NCBI GenBank assembly: GCA_964553615.1
Contig: CAZKMA010000010.1
Coordinates: 1 to 64,000, forward strand
Origin: DATKUC01 sp964553615
Lineage (GTDB): Bacteria; Spirochaetota; Spirochaetia; DSM-27196; DATKUC01
Reading direction: 5' to 3'
Length of the DNA: 64,000 nucleotides
The translations under genes were made by a program, and so were the position numbers. The notes below the pieces were generated by a model. That model had not been told where the DNA came from and did not search any database. It saw only the letters and a program-made list of their open reading frames with translations. Every line of letters starts with the position of its first letter. Within the stretch, counting starts at the first letter, position 1. This document shows, piece by piece, positions 16,633 to 25,098 of this stretch.

Positions 16633-17880
16633 ATGGAGAATAAACTCGAGCCCCGAACTGCTCCCTCGTCGGGCGACGGGAACGGCGACACCGTCTGGCG
16701 CAGGCTGAAGCGACGGCTCGGGCAGGGTGATATCGGCTCACTGCCGGTCCTGCTCGGTCTGGTTCTGATTGCAGTTGTCTTTCAAATTGCCAATTCCAAT
16801 TTTCTGACACCATTGAATCTTACCAATCTCATGGTACAGATCTCGGCGGTCGGAACCATCTCCGTCGGTGTTGTGCTGATTCTGCTGCTCGGAGAGATCG
16901 ACCTTTCCGTGGGCGCAGTGAGCGGATTCACCGCGGCAGTCATGGCCGTGCTGTCGGTCAAGGCCGGTCTGCCGGGAATAGTGGCAATTGTCGCCGGAGT
17001 GCTTTCCGGTGCCGTTATCGGGTTGTTTCAGGGATGGTGGATTACGAGGATGAGAGTACCGTCCTTCGTCGTAACGCTTGCCGGATCTCTCGGCTGGCAG
17101 GGCGCGCTCCTGTGGGTGCTCGGCAGCACCGGCACCATCAATCTGAACGATCCACTCATTGTCGGGCTGGCGAATACCCGGTTGCCCGTATGGGCGGGAT
17201 GGGGCATCGGTGTCCTCATTGTTGTGTGGTTTGTCGGCAGCAAGCTGCTTCAACGTGCACGACGGACGAAAATCGGTCTTCCCGCGCAGTCATCGACTCA
17301 GGTTGCAGCGACGACGATCCTCATTTCGGCCGCGGTACTCATTGCGGTTGCGGTTATGAGCGTGAACAGGAATCCGCGGCGGGACATACCCATAGCGGGC
17401 GTGCCCACCGCAGTCATTATTCTTCTTGCTATCATCGTTCTTTTCGACTTCATTACGACCCGCACACAGTACGGCCGGTCAATCTTTGCGGTTGGTGGAA
17501 ACGCTGAAGCTGCCCGGAGAGCGGGAATTAACGTAGGGTTCATCCGCATCTCCGTCTTCCTGTTCGGTTCCACCCTTGCTGCAATTGGAGGAATACTCGC
17601 CGGGTCCCGTCTGTACGCGGTGAATCAGTCTTCCGGCGGCGGAAACATGCTGTTGAATGCAATTGCGGCGGCAGTTATCGGCGGAACGAGCCTCTTCGGC
17701 GGACGCGGCAGCGCCTGGTCCGCACTCCTCGGTGCCCTGGTCATCGGTGCCATTGCCAACGGCATGGACCTCCTGGCCTTTGCCTCGTCCATCCGATTCA
17801 TCGTAACCGGCGCGGTCCTGCTGCTCGCGGTAACGCTCGATTCGATAACCCGTGCACGGCGCGAACAGAGCGGCACCTGA
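16633..17880 (+). CDS. CUT2 sugar ABC permease, XylH-like
   Basis: Membrane permease of 415 aa with about ten hydrophobic segments, in the XylH size range (RbsC is about 320). Family stretches include VGTISVGVVLILLLGEIDLSVGAV, MRVPSFVVTLAGSLGWQG and ARRAGINVGFIRISVFLFG. A hydrophilic stretch in the middle (KLLQRARRTKIGLPAQSS) may be a cytoplasmic loop. It forms the channel with the ATPase and binding protein encoded upstream. Its TGA directly abuts the ATG of the MCP gene. Confidence 0.93.
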   Translation: MENKLEPRTAPSSGDGNGDTVWRRLKRRLGQGDIGSLPVLLGLVLIAVVFQIANSNFLTPLNLTNLMVQISAVGTISVGVVLILLLGEIDLSVGAVSGFTAAVMAVLSVKAGLPGIVAIVAGVLSGAVIGLFQGWWITRMRVPSFVVTLAGSLGWQGALLWVLGSTGTINLNDPLIVGLANTRLPVWAGWGIGVLIVVWFVGSKLLQRARRTKIGLPAQSSTQVAATTILISAAVLIAVAVMSVNRNPRRDIPIAGVPTAVIILLAIIVLFDFITTRTQYGRSIFAVGGNAEAARRAGINVGFIRISVFLFGSTLAAIGGILAGSRLYAVNQSSGGGNMLLNAIAAAVIGGTSLFGGRGSAWSALLGALVIGAIANGMDLLAFASSIRFIVTGAVLLLAVTLDSITRARREQSGT

Positions 17881-19722
17881 ATGAGTATAAGAATCAAGCT
17901 GGTCATCTTGATTCTTGTGCTGGTGACCGCTTTCTCCGCGGCCGCAACCACCTACTTCGTGAGTCGGGCCCCGGTTGCGGCAATCCGGGGCGAACAGCAG
18001 ACGCTCGCAGACCTGCGCACCGCATTGCGGACCGAAGCGCTCAATGCGAATCGTCTCCTCTGGAGGCCCTTTGCCGATGAGCTGACAAAGCTTTCGGCTG
18101 CAGACGAGGCGACGAAATCCGCGTTCACCCGCGTGGAGCATTTGACCGTTCTCCCGAGACTGAGTTCGTCGGTAAAGGACTCCATCGGAAATATCCGTAC
18201 GCTCCGGGGGCTCATTCAAACCAACACAAGCGAGTTCCTGAAGATTTCGACGCACCTGAAGCACGACGCAAGCGCCATGTGGGGCAGCGGCTCCTCTTTC
18301 ACAATCGTCAACCTGACAGCAAACGGGGCTCTTGCGCACACAAGCGCAGGAGCCGCAATAGTCTCCGACATCAACGATGTACTCGGCAAGCTGTACACCA
18401 TGTCTTCCCGGCTTTCTATGTCGGTCCAGGTAATCGATGACCAGACGGCAACGATTGCAAAGGAGGTGCACAAGATCGAATCACGCAGTGCCCTCACTTC
18501 GCTCGTTGTCATAATCATCCTCATAGGCATGAGCGTGGCGATTGCTCTTCTTATGAGTGATCGCCTTGTTCGGATGATCCGCCAAATGGAGGCCAGCATT
18601 GCACGGATGCGGGAGGGAGACCTCACCGTGCAGTTCGTTGCCAGGTCGAAAGATGAGCTCGGATCGCTCTCGCAGGACATGAACGAGTTTACCTCTTCGC
18701 TCCGCGACTCCATCCTGATTGTCCAGAACGCCTCAGCCGAAAACATGCGGATGAAGGATACCCTTACCGAAGCCACCGCGCAGACGTCGGCATCCGCAAC
18801 TCAGATACAGACCTCTGTTTCGGGCATAGATCAACGGATGACATCGCTCGAGCTGAATCTCGGATCGACAAATCATGCTGCCGCCGCAATTTCGGAAGCG
18901 ATCGGTGATCTGAGCCGTCAGATCGAGGATCAGGCAACGATGGTCGAGGAGTCCACCGCCTCGGTTACGCAGATGATTGCTTCGATTGATAACGTTGCGA
19001 AAATTGCCGAACGGCGACGGGAGGCAACCGAAGAGCTGCTGGGTACCGTCGGCGGAGGCGGTGACAAGATGAGAGCCGCATTTGAGCATGTCCGGCAGAT
19101 CAGTGAAAGCCTTGAAAGTGTCAACGGTATCGCTTCCATCATCAAATCCATCAGTGCACAGACAAATCTGCTCGCAATGAACGCCGCAATAGAGGCCGCT
19201 CACGCAGGGGACGCGGGCCGAGGATTCTCGGTTGTTGCCGATGAAATCCGAAAATTGGCGGAGGCAAGTTCCTCGAACAGCCAGGAGATATCGCATATCC
19301 TCGGCGGCGTATCCTCCAGCGTCGAGGATGCTGCCGTGTCGGCTGAGCTCCTGAACAGTGCCTTTTTTCAGATTGACCGGGAAGTCCGTGAGCTGTCGAA
19401 CTCCCTTCGGGAGATCTTTGGCAACATGGCCGAGCTGCGGTCGGGAAGCAGCCAGATCCTGGAGGCGATGGAGACTCTGCGGCGGGTATCAACTCGAGTC
19501 CGGGACAAGTCCTCCGCGATAAGCGAACAGTCCGGCTCTATTCGGGAAGTTGCGGAGACGGGCAAGAGTACCGGTTCAGATGTCCGTGCCGGCATGGCCG
19601 ACATCGTTGTTGGAATGAAGGAGATTTCCACTGCCGTGGACGATGTGTTGGCCATCGCACGGCGCATCGGGAAAGTGGGTGAAGGTCTCAATTCCGAGAT
19701 AACCCGTTTCAGAACTTCCTGA
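17881..19722 (+). CDS. methyl-accepting chemotaxis protein
   Basis: Chemoreceptor of 613 aa. TM1 lies near residues 7-28, followed by a periplasmic helical sensor domain of about 170 residues. TM2 lies near 200-222, then a HAMP domain and an MCP signalling domain whose hairpin tip contains IIKSISAQTNLLAMNAAIEA and GRGFSVVADEIRKLAE. There is no CheR-docking pentapeptide at the end. The ATG follows directly on the permease stop with no gap, so this receptor is part of the sugar transporter operon and most likely responds to the same sugar, directly or through the loaded binding protein. It is a paralogue of the MCP at 43871-45706, with similar length and N-terminal sequence. Confidence 0.94.
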   Translation: MSIRIKLVILILVLVTAFSAAATTYFVSRAPVAAIRGEQQTLADLRTALRTEALNANRLLWRPFADELTKLSAADEATKSAFTRVEHLTVLPRLSSSVKDSIGNIRTLRGLIQTNTSEFLKISTHLKHDASAMWGSGSSFTIVNLTANGALAHTSAGAAIVSDINDVLGKLYTMSSRLSMSVQVIDDQTATIAKEVHKIESRSALTSLVVIIILIGMSVAIALLMSDRLVRMIRQMEASIARMREGDLTVQFVARSKDELGSLSQDMNEFTSSLRDSILIVQNASAENMRMKDTLTEATAQTSASATQIQTSVSGIDQRMTSLELNLGSTNHAAAAISEAIGDLSRQIEDQATMVEESTASVTQMIASIDNVAKIAERRREATEELLGTVGGGGDKMRAAFEHVRQISESLESVNGIASIIKSISAQTNLLAMNAAIEAAHAGDAGRGFSVVADEIRKLAEASSSNSQEISHILGGVSSSVEDAAVSAELLNSAFFQIDREVRELSNSLREIFGNMAELRSGSSQILEAMETLRRVSTRVRDKSSAISEQSGSIREVAETGKSTGSDVRAGMADIVVGMKEISTAVDDVLAIARRIGKVGEGLNSEITRFRTS

Positions 19723-20677
19723 CGTCGGATTTCGTTATCCGCTCGTTGGTGTCAGGGAAGGTCCGCACGCGTGCTGCCCAGTCTCCGCTGCCAAGGCGTG
19801 CGCGGACCAGAACCGAGTTTGCCCTGGGATTTGCCCCGGATTGGACGAGTATCCAGGCAGTGGCAATACTGCGAACGGTATCCCGGATTATTGTGGCGGC
19901 CTCATCCGGCAAAAGCGCTCCGCACAGGAAAATGCAGGATGGATCCGACGGGTCTTCAAAGTAACAGTGGGTTGCGTTGGCTATGCGAAGCACCACTGCG
20001 TTCCGCTGTTCGATGGCGCGCGCATTCAGCATGTCATTCCCCAGATTGCAGGCTGAAGGTTCGGAAGCGAGGTAGAGCGCGGGTTTGCTGAAATGGCTCG
20101 TCGAGTGACTTGCGAGGCTGGGAAAATCGACACTATCCAGGCCCAGATATGCAACAGTTCGCCCGTCTTGCGCGGCTGCGGCCAGTGCCACGTCTCCTCC
20201 GGCCGAAAACCCTGCATAGATCACCGGACCCGAATGGAGCTCTTGCGCCAGATAGAGAAGATCTAGCGCGTCGCGATCAAAATGGCCAAAGAGAAACGCG
20301 GTATTGTGAAAGTTCATGACAGTGACCGGAACTCCACGGGAGGCCCACAGGCGGGCCCAGCCTCGCATGTTGGCAAGACTCCGGGTAAAGCCGTGCGCAA
20401 GAAAAACCATGACATCGGTACGTGCATTGACGGGCGTGTACGTCTCGAAGTCCATGGGAGTCCCTGACGGACGACGAGCGTGGCCCGCAACCACCGTGTA
20501 TCGGCCATTGGCAGCAACCGCAAGACTCGCGGAGAGCCCCTCGAGTGGTCTGGGCATTGCATACGCGGACATGATCCGGGTTGAGCTGCACGCGGAAAGA
20601 AGCGCAGTCAAAACAACAAGGGCGGCAAACATAGGCCGGCGGCCCCGCGAGAAGCAATACCTGGATTCCACGGGCAT
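19709..20677 (-). CDS. alpha/beta-hydrolase lipoprotein
   Basis: Probable lipoprotein of 322 aa. A charged N-terminus (SRGRRP) precedes a hydrophobic core and the lipobox LSAC (VLTALLSACSST). The body fits an alpha/beta hydrolase: DVMVFLAHGFTRSLANMRGWARLW suggests the oxyanion strand, and the nucleophile elbow is GFSAGG (YAGFSAGGDVALAA). An ATG at 20632 would start inside the signal peptide with no positive charges, so the longer start is preferred although neither has a good ribosome site. The gene is convergent with the MCP gene and overlaps its end by 14 bp. The substrate is unknown; an esterase or dienelactone-hydrolase-like role is possible. Confidence 0.75.
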   Translation of the reverse strand: MPVESRYCFSRGRRPMFAALVVLTALLSACSSTRIMSAYAMPRPLEGLSASLAVAANGRYTVVAGHARRPSGTPMDFETYTPVNARTDVMVFLAHGFTRSLANMRGWARLWASRGVPVTVMNFHNTAFLFGHFDRDALDLLYLAQELHSGPVIYAGFSAGGDVALAAAAQDGRTVAYLGLDSVDFPSLASHSTSHFSKPALYLASEPSACNLGNDMLNARAIEQRNAVVLRIANATHCYFEDPSDPSCIFLCGALLPDEAATIIRDTVRSIATAWILVQSGANPRANSVLVRARLGSGDWAARVRTFPDTNERITKSDVRKF

Positions 20678-20724
20678 GAGAATACCCAGTCTTGCGTGGG
20701 AACTTCAAGGCGTTTCCCCGCTGT

Positions 20725-21636
20725 TCAGTGTACGTTCAGTGTACTTGAAATGAAGCGTCCAATCTCGGCAATTGCTTCCCGGGATTCGGGTACGAAGGGA
20801 GCGAACGCCTGAAAAACGTGATACATGCCCGGCCACACCCGGATGCGGGCATCCACCCCCGAATCCAGCGCCTTCTGGACGAGGCGAACCGAGTCGTCGA
20901 GCAGGATTTCCCTGTCCCCGACATGGACGAGGAGCGGTGGAAAGCCGTCGAAGTCACCATAGAGCGGAGACAGAAACGGATCCCGCCGGTCGCTGCGACC
21001 GATATAAAGATCGGTGAAGTGTGGAGAACGTGTCGGTGAAAGCATCGGGTCGGCATCCGCGTTCGTCAGAAATGAATTTCCGGTCGCCATCATATCGGTC
21101 ACCGGCGAAAGGCAAAAAACGGCGCCGGGAAGCTGGTCCGTCGGGGTTCCGCCGGACTTGAGCGCAAGCACCAGGGCCAGTGCCAGATTGCCACCCGCCG
21201 AGTCTCCCGCTACAACTATCCGACGCGGTTCGATGCCGGTCTCCACGAGCCATCGGAACGCGTTCAGACAGTCGTCGAGTGCCGCAGGATAGGGGTGCTC
21301 GGGTGCAAGGCGGTAATCAATCATCAATGCGCGGATGTCCGCAGCACGGGCAATTCGCGACACCATGGGGCGGTGGGTATTGGGCGAGCAGATTACGAAC
21401 CCACCGCCGTGAATATACAGGATTGCCCGGTCTTCCCGTGCGCCTTCGGGGACTATCCATTCCGCCGGAACCCCGTGTGCCTCCACCTTTTCTATCGAGG
21501 TTCGGGAGAGCATCGGCTGAAGGCGGGCACGCCGTTCCATCCGTTCACGAACGCGGTCAATACTCATTGTCTCGTCTCCGAACAGCTGTGCTCGGCGAAT
21601 TATCGCTTCCATGATACGACTCTGAATGCTCGGCAT
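20725..21636 (-). CDS. alpha/beta hydrolase fold-3 esterase (HSL family)
   Basis: Cytoplasmic carboxylesterase of about 303 aa belonging to the hormone-sensitive-lipase family. It has the oxyanion-hole motif HGGGFV, the nucleophile elbow GDSAGG, a probable acid residue in LLVHVGDREILLDD and the catalytic histidine in MYHVFQ. The start at 21636 is chosen because GAGGG lies 8-13 nt upstream; a GTG at 21651 adds five residues. Acts on short acyl esters in known relatives. It stands 47 nt upstream of the lipoprotein hydrolase gene on the same strand. Confidence 0.88.
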   Translation of the reverse strand: MPSIQSRIMEAIIRRAQLFGDETMSIDRVRERMERRARLQPMLSRTSIEKVEAHGVPAEWIVPEGAREDRAILYIHGGGFVICSPNTHRPMVSRIARAADIRALMIDYRLAPEHPYPAALDDCLNAFRWLVETGIEPRRIVVAGDSAGGNLALALVLALKSGGTPTDQLPGAVFCLSPVTDMMATGNSFLTNADADPMLSPTRSPHFTDLYIGRSDRRDPFLSPLYGDFDGFPPLLVHVGDREILLDDSVRLVQKALDSGVDARIRVWPGMYHVFQAFAPFVPESREAIAEIGRFISSTLNVH

Positions 21637-21785
21637 CGGTTTAACCCTCACTCTGTATCGTAGTCATTCGGCGGCATTGCCATCAATGCCCCGTTCGGAC
21701 TGTCCCGGGACCAAATCGGCTCTGTCCGCATGACAACGCAACCGGTATACTATTCGGAACCAAACCTTACAGCAAGGAGACGTTC

Positions 21786-23162
21786 ATGCGGACTGAACGT
21801 GAGCAGGCAGTAGAGTACGTTGCATCTCACGCTCGAGAGACTCTCGGAGATCTCATCGAGTTCCTGGCCATACCCTCGATCTCTACAGAGACCGCACACC
21901 GTGAAGACATAGAGCGCGCTGCACAGTGGCTTCGCAACCGGTTGATTCGGCTCGGTGCGGAGGACACCGCAATCCATACAACGCCGGGAATGCCAACTGT
22001 ATGCGGATCAATACTGGATGCAGGCCCGTCGGCCCCGACCATCCTTGTGTATGGCCACTACGACGTCCAGCCGGTTGATCCGGTCGAACTCTGGGACACG
22101 GACCCGTTCGTCGGCAGCGTATCCGAGGAGCGCCTCTTTGCGCGGGGAGCATCCGATATGAAGGGGCAGATCATTGCCGTGCTTGCGGCGCTCGACGCCG
22201 CACGAAACTCAGGAGGACTGCCCGTAAATGTGCGTTTTCTCTTCGAAGGAGAAGAGGAAATTGGATCTCCGAACCTCGAAGCGTTTATTCGCAACAACAA
22301 GCCACTGCTTACCGCGGACTACTGTCTGAATCCGGACGCTGGAATGATAGCCCCTGACACTCCGTCCATCTGTTACGCGTTGCGTGGACTCGCCTATTTC
22401 GAACTCAATATTACCGGCCCCTCAATGGACCTGCACTCCGGCATGTTCGGTGGGGCCGTGCACAATCCCGCGCAGGTCCTCTGTGATCTTGTCGCGGGGA
22501 TGCATGACAGTCACGGCCGCGTCACCCTGCCGGGATTCTACGATCGTGTGCGCGAATTGAGCGCCGAAGAACGGAAGGAACTGGCCAGATTGAACATGGA
22601 TGACACCTTCTACCGCAGGCAGACAGGTGTTTCCGAACTCTGGGGCGAAGCCGGGTACACCGCATCCGAGCGGGTGGGCGGGAGGCCGACACTCGAAGTG
22701 AACGGGTTGCTGTCCGGATTTACCGGAGCCGGATCCAAGACCGTTCTGCCCGCGCTCGCCATGGCAAAAATATCAATGCGACTGGTACCGGATCAGGATC
22801 CTTATGAAGTTCGAAAGCAGTTGGAACAGTATATCGAGGCGAACATTCCCCGGACAGTTACCTGGGATCTTACCGAGCATGCGGCAGGTCCGCCGGTCCT
22901 GAGTGAACGGGAATCACCCGGAAACCAGGCACTTGCGGCAGCGCTGGAGACCGTGTGGGGCTCCCAGCCTGTCTTCAAGCGTGAAGGAGGGAGCGTTCCC
23001 GTCGCGACCTACCTCTCTGAGCATCTTGGGATGCCGTCGGTCATTACCGGTTTCGGGTTGCCGGAGGATCACATCCATTCGCCGAACGAGCGGCTCCATC
23101 TCCCTACCTGGGAGCGGGGAATGAAGGCAATTACCCACTTCCTCTACAATCTATCCCCATGA
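21786..23162 (+). CDS. M20-family metallopeptidase (dipeptidase type)
   Basis: Probable cytoplasmic zinc dipeptidase of 458 aa, family M20 (CNDP/PepV-like subgroup). Metal-binding residues are visible in order: VYGHYDVQPVDP, ASDMKGQ, EGEEEIGS, NPDAGMIA and EDHIHSPNERL. The insert carrying the dimerisation domain includes SMDLHSGMFGGAVHNP, typical of carnosinase-like members. AAGGAGA lies upstream of the ATG, and a TATACT (21746-21751) may be the -10 box. The stop is followed after 1 nt by a copy of the 22-nt convergent-gene repeat. Confidence 0.93.
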   Translation: MRTEREQAVEYVASHARETLGDLIEFLAIPSISTETAHREDIERAAQWLRNRLIRLGAEDTAIHTTPGMPTVCGSILDAGPSAPTILVYGHYDVQPVDPVELWDTDPFVGSVSEERLFARGASDMKGQIIAVLAALDAARNSGGLPVNVRFLFEGEEEIGSPNLEAFIRNNKPLLTADYCLNPDAGMIAPDTPSICYALRGLAYFELNITGPSMDLHSGMFGGAVHNPAQVLCDLVAGMHDSHGRVTLPGFYDRVRELSAEERKELARLNMDDTFYRRQTGVSELWGEAGYTASERVGGRPTLEVNGLLSGFTGAGSKTVLPALAMAKISMRLVPDQDPYEVRKQLEQYIEANIPRTVTWDLTEHAAGPPVLSERESPGNQALAAALETVWGSQPVFKREGGSVPVATYLSEHLGMPSVITGFGLPEDHIHSPNERLHLPTWERGMKAITHFLYNLSP

Positions 23163-23163
23163 G

Positions 23164-23185
23164 AAGTATCAACAACCGTGTTGAT
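23164..23185 (+). repeat. 22-nt palindromic gene-end element, copy 1
   Basis: Reads AAGTATCAACA-ACCG-TGTTGAT on the plus strand, a 7-bp inverted repeat beginning 1 nt after the M20 peptidase stop. The same element, in the same orientation relative to its gene, follows three other genes in this window. Confidence 0.75.
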
Positions 23186-23190
23186 CGAGC

Positions 23191-23249
23191 CGGCCGGCCA
23201 CGGCCGGTTCGCCGGGCCACGGCCGGTTCGCCGGGCCAAGGCCGGCCGG
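23191..23249. repeat. GC-rich 19-bp tandem repeat
   Basis: Two perfect copies of a 19-bp unit beginning CCACGGCCGG and ending TTCGCCGGG (23198-23216 and 23217-23235) followed by a partial third copy, flanked by GGCCGGCC. The DNA is rich in self-complementary GGCCGG and can fold into several alternative hairpins between the two convergent genes. Confidence 0.7.
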
Positions 23250-23295
23250 TCGATGCCGCAGGAGCTCCTGCCGCGGGCTGCCGGGATTCCCTTCC

Positions 23296-23317
23296 ATCAA
23301 CACGCTTCGTGACACTT
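23296..23317 (-). repeat. 22-nt palindromic gene-end element, copy 2 (degenerate)
   Basis: On the minus strand reads AAGTGTCACGAAG-CGTGTTGAT, beginning 1 nt after the stop of the DUF2059 gene. It matches copy 1 at most positions but has lost part of the left arm. Copies 1 and 2 face each other across the same intergenic region. Confidence 0.6.
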
Positions 23318-23318
23318 C

Positions 23319-23840
23319 CTAGTGGGCTGGAGGCGTGCCGGTGCCGTTCTTCGTTCCCAGTTCTTTCCGGCGTTTTTCGATCATCGCCTGGAGATCAGGA
23401 AGTTTTGCCCGTGCTTCATCCATTCCGATCTGCGCACCCTTCTGCGAGAGCTCCGGAAACAGCGATAATGACTTTACGCCGAGCGGGGTACGGTAGAAGT
23501 CGGCGAGTTGATTCAGCTCATCGGTTGTGAATGCCGCTGCATACAGAGTGATTATCTTGTCTTCGAACTCTTTGCTTGCGAAGATCCCGTCTGACCAGGA
23601 CTTCAGGATGTCCTTGTATGGATCGAGTCCGGGGTTTTGTTCGAGCGAGTTCAGGAGTGCGTCCGCAGCAGTCTGAGAAACCTTCTTTCCGCCGACGAGA
23701 TTGTAAAGTTCGCGGGCGGCCTGCATCCTCCCGGGGCTGACGGTCACAGTCGGCGCCGGCGCGGTCCCGGATGCCTGTGCCCACAGGCCCGCTGCGGACA
23801 GGACAAGCAAGAGATAAACGGTAACTATGCGCGTACTCAC
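23319..23840 (-). CDS. secreted DUF2059-type protein
   Basis: Exported helical protein of 173 aa with a signal peptide (VTVYLLLVLSAAGLWA, then QASGTAP). The mature part matches the DUF2059 pattern: KIITLYAAAFTTDELNQLADFYRTPLGVKSL and a C-terminal basic tail (EKRRKELGTKNG). No enzymatic residues are evident and the function of the family is unknown. Transcribed away from the ferritin/VIT gene and convergent with the M20 peptidase gene. Confidence 0.82.
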   Translation of the reverse strand: MSTRIVTVYLLLVLSAAGLWAQASGTAPAPTVTVSPGRMQAARELYNLVGGKKVSQTAADALLNSLEQNPGLDPYKDILKSWSDGIFASKEFEDKIITLYAAAFTTDELNQLADFYRTPLGVKSLSLFPELSQKGAQIGMDEARAKLPDLQAMIEKRRKELGTKNGTGTPPAH

Positions 23841-23934
23841 GTGTGCTCCTTATTGTTCCATGCCATTCTATGCGCCACGCGACTGTGAGGCAAGTGAGCC
23901 GGCGCGTCGGCATACCGTTCAGTCGGTCGAATCG

Positions 23935-23964
23935 TTGACATGACGCGCCGGAAATCCGTAAGTT
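23935..23964 (+). promoter_or_regulatory. candidate promoter of the ferritin-like/VIT gene
   Basis: A perfect TTGACA (23935-23940) with a weak TAAGTT 18 nt downstream. The next bases contain a short inverted repeat TTGA-ttag-TCAA (23963-23974) that could bind a metal regulator. The -10 match is poor, so confidence is limited. Confidence 0.35.
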
Positions 23965-24000
23965 GATTAGTCAAGAATTGAATCCATGAGGAGAAGCGTA

Positions 24001-25098
24001 ATGGACCTACGTATGCTGCAGCGTCACTGGCAGGATGAAGGTGAGTCTGCATACATCTATCGGGCAGTCGCCGCGCTGGAAAAATCCGAAGAACGGAAGG
24101 GCATCTTTGAACGGCTTGCGGAGGTCGAAGAGCATCATCAGGGTGTCTACCGCTCACTCATAGAGGAGCAGGGTGGTACAGTCGGCACGTGGAAACCCGG
24201 GCTGCGCATGAAGCTGCTCAAATGGTTTGCCGATCGCGGCAACTTCAATCTTGTTATGTCACTTCGCATTGCGGACGAAACGCGTGAGGTGCGCAACTAC
24301 CTCAATCGCAAGAGTAGCGAAGATGCAGAAGGAAGCGCAAAGGAGTTCCAGAAGATTGCGCGTGAAGAAGCTCACCACGCTCAGGTCCTGAGCCAGCTCA
24401 CCGGCACGGGAGAAGAGCCGTGGCACATGAGCAATTCCGGTGGGTTTCTCCGAAACGTCATTTATGGATTCAATGATGGGCTCACCGCGAATTTTGGACT
24501 TGTCATGGGTGTGCTCGGCGGAAATCTCGCCCCGGGGGTCGTTGTCCTGACCGGTCTCTCGGGGATGGTCGCGGATGCTCTGTCCATGGGTGGAAGCGGA
24601 TTTCTTGCCGCGAAGAGCGAGCAGGAAGTGTGGGCGAATGAGATTGCGATGGAGCGCGAAGAGATAGAGCTCATGCCGGAGACCGAAACGCAGGAGCTCG
24701 CGTTGCTCTATCAGGCGAAGGGTATGCCTGCCGAGGCTGCAATGCGGGCCGCAATTCAGGTCATGGCCGATCCGGAGATTGCCGTTCAGGAGAAGGCGAG
24801 GGAGGAGCTTGGAATCAGTTCCGAAACGTCTCCGCCCATGAAAGAGGCGGTAACCACCGGGATTGCAACTGCAATCGGTGCAATCATTCCGGTTGTTCCG
24901 TTTTTATTCGGCACGGGCACGACGATCCTGTGGATTGCATTTGGAATCAGCATGGCAGCTCATTTTCTCGTGGGCGCCGCGCGGAGCCTTTTCACCGGGC
25001 GCGGCATTATCCGCAGCGGGTTCGACATGTTTGTAGTCGGGCTTGGAGTTGCTGGAGTTGGTTACCTCGTCGGAGCGCTCATTTCAGGTCATCTTTAG
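24001..25098 (+). CDS. ferritin-like (erythrin)/VIT1 fusion, MbfA-like
   Basis: Membrane protein of 365 aa from the ATG at 24001, which has AGGAG 7-11 nt upstream (an ATG at 23986 lacks a ribosome site). Residues about 5-145 form a ferritin-like di-iron domain with repeated Glu/His motifs (EVEEHHQGVYR and REEAHHAQVLSQ). The rest is a VIT1/CCC1-type transport domain: IYGFNDGLTANFGLVMGVLGG, AMEREEIELMPETETQELALLYQAKG, then three hydrophobic segments. This is the architecture of membrane-bound ferritin MbfA, which exports iron. It overlaps the convergent amidase gene by 20 bp. Confidence 0.9.
   Translation: MDLRMLQRHWQDEGESAYIYRAVAALEKSEERKGIFERLAEVEEHHQGVYRSLIEEQGGTVGTWKPGLRMKLLKWFADRGNFNLVMSLRIADETREVRNYLNRKSSEDAEGSAKEFQKIAREEAHHAQVLSQLTGTGEEPWHMSNSGGFLRNVIYGFNDGLTANFGLVMGVLGGNLAPGVVVLTGLSGMVADALSMGGSGFLAAKSEQEVWANEIAMEREEIELMPETETQELALLYQAKGMPAEAAMRAAIQVMADPEIAVQEKAREELGISSETSPPMKEAVTTGIATAIGAIIPVVPFLFGTGTTILWIAFGISMAAHFLVGAARSLFTGRGIIRSGFDMFVVGLGVAGVGYLVGALISGHL

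Noticed and set aside
23163..23318. Possible integron attC site or CRISPR array
   Set aside because: The 22-nt elements lack the GTTRRRY/RYYYAAC core boxes and lie between convergent chromosomal genes rather than in a cassette row. The 19-bp repeats are directly adjacent with no spacers, so they are not CRISPR.
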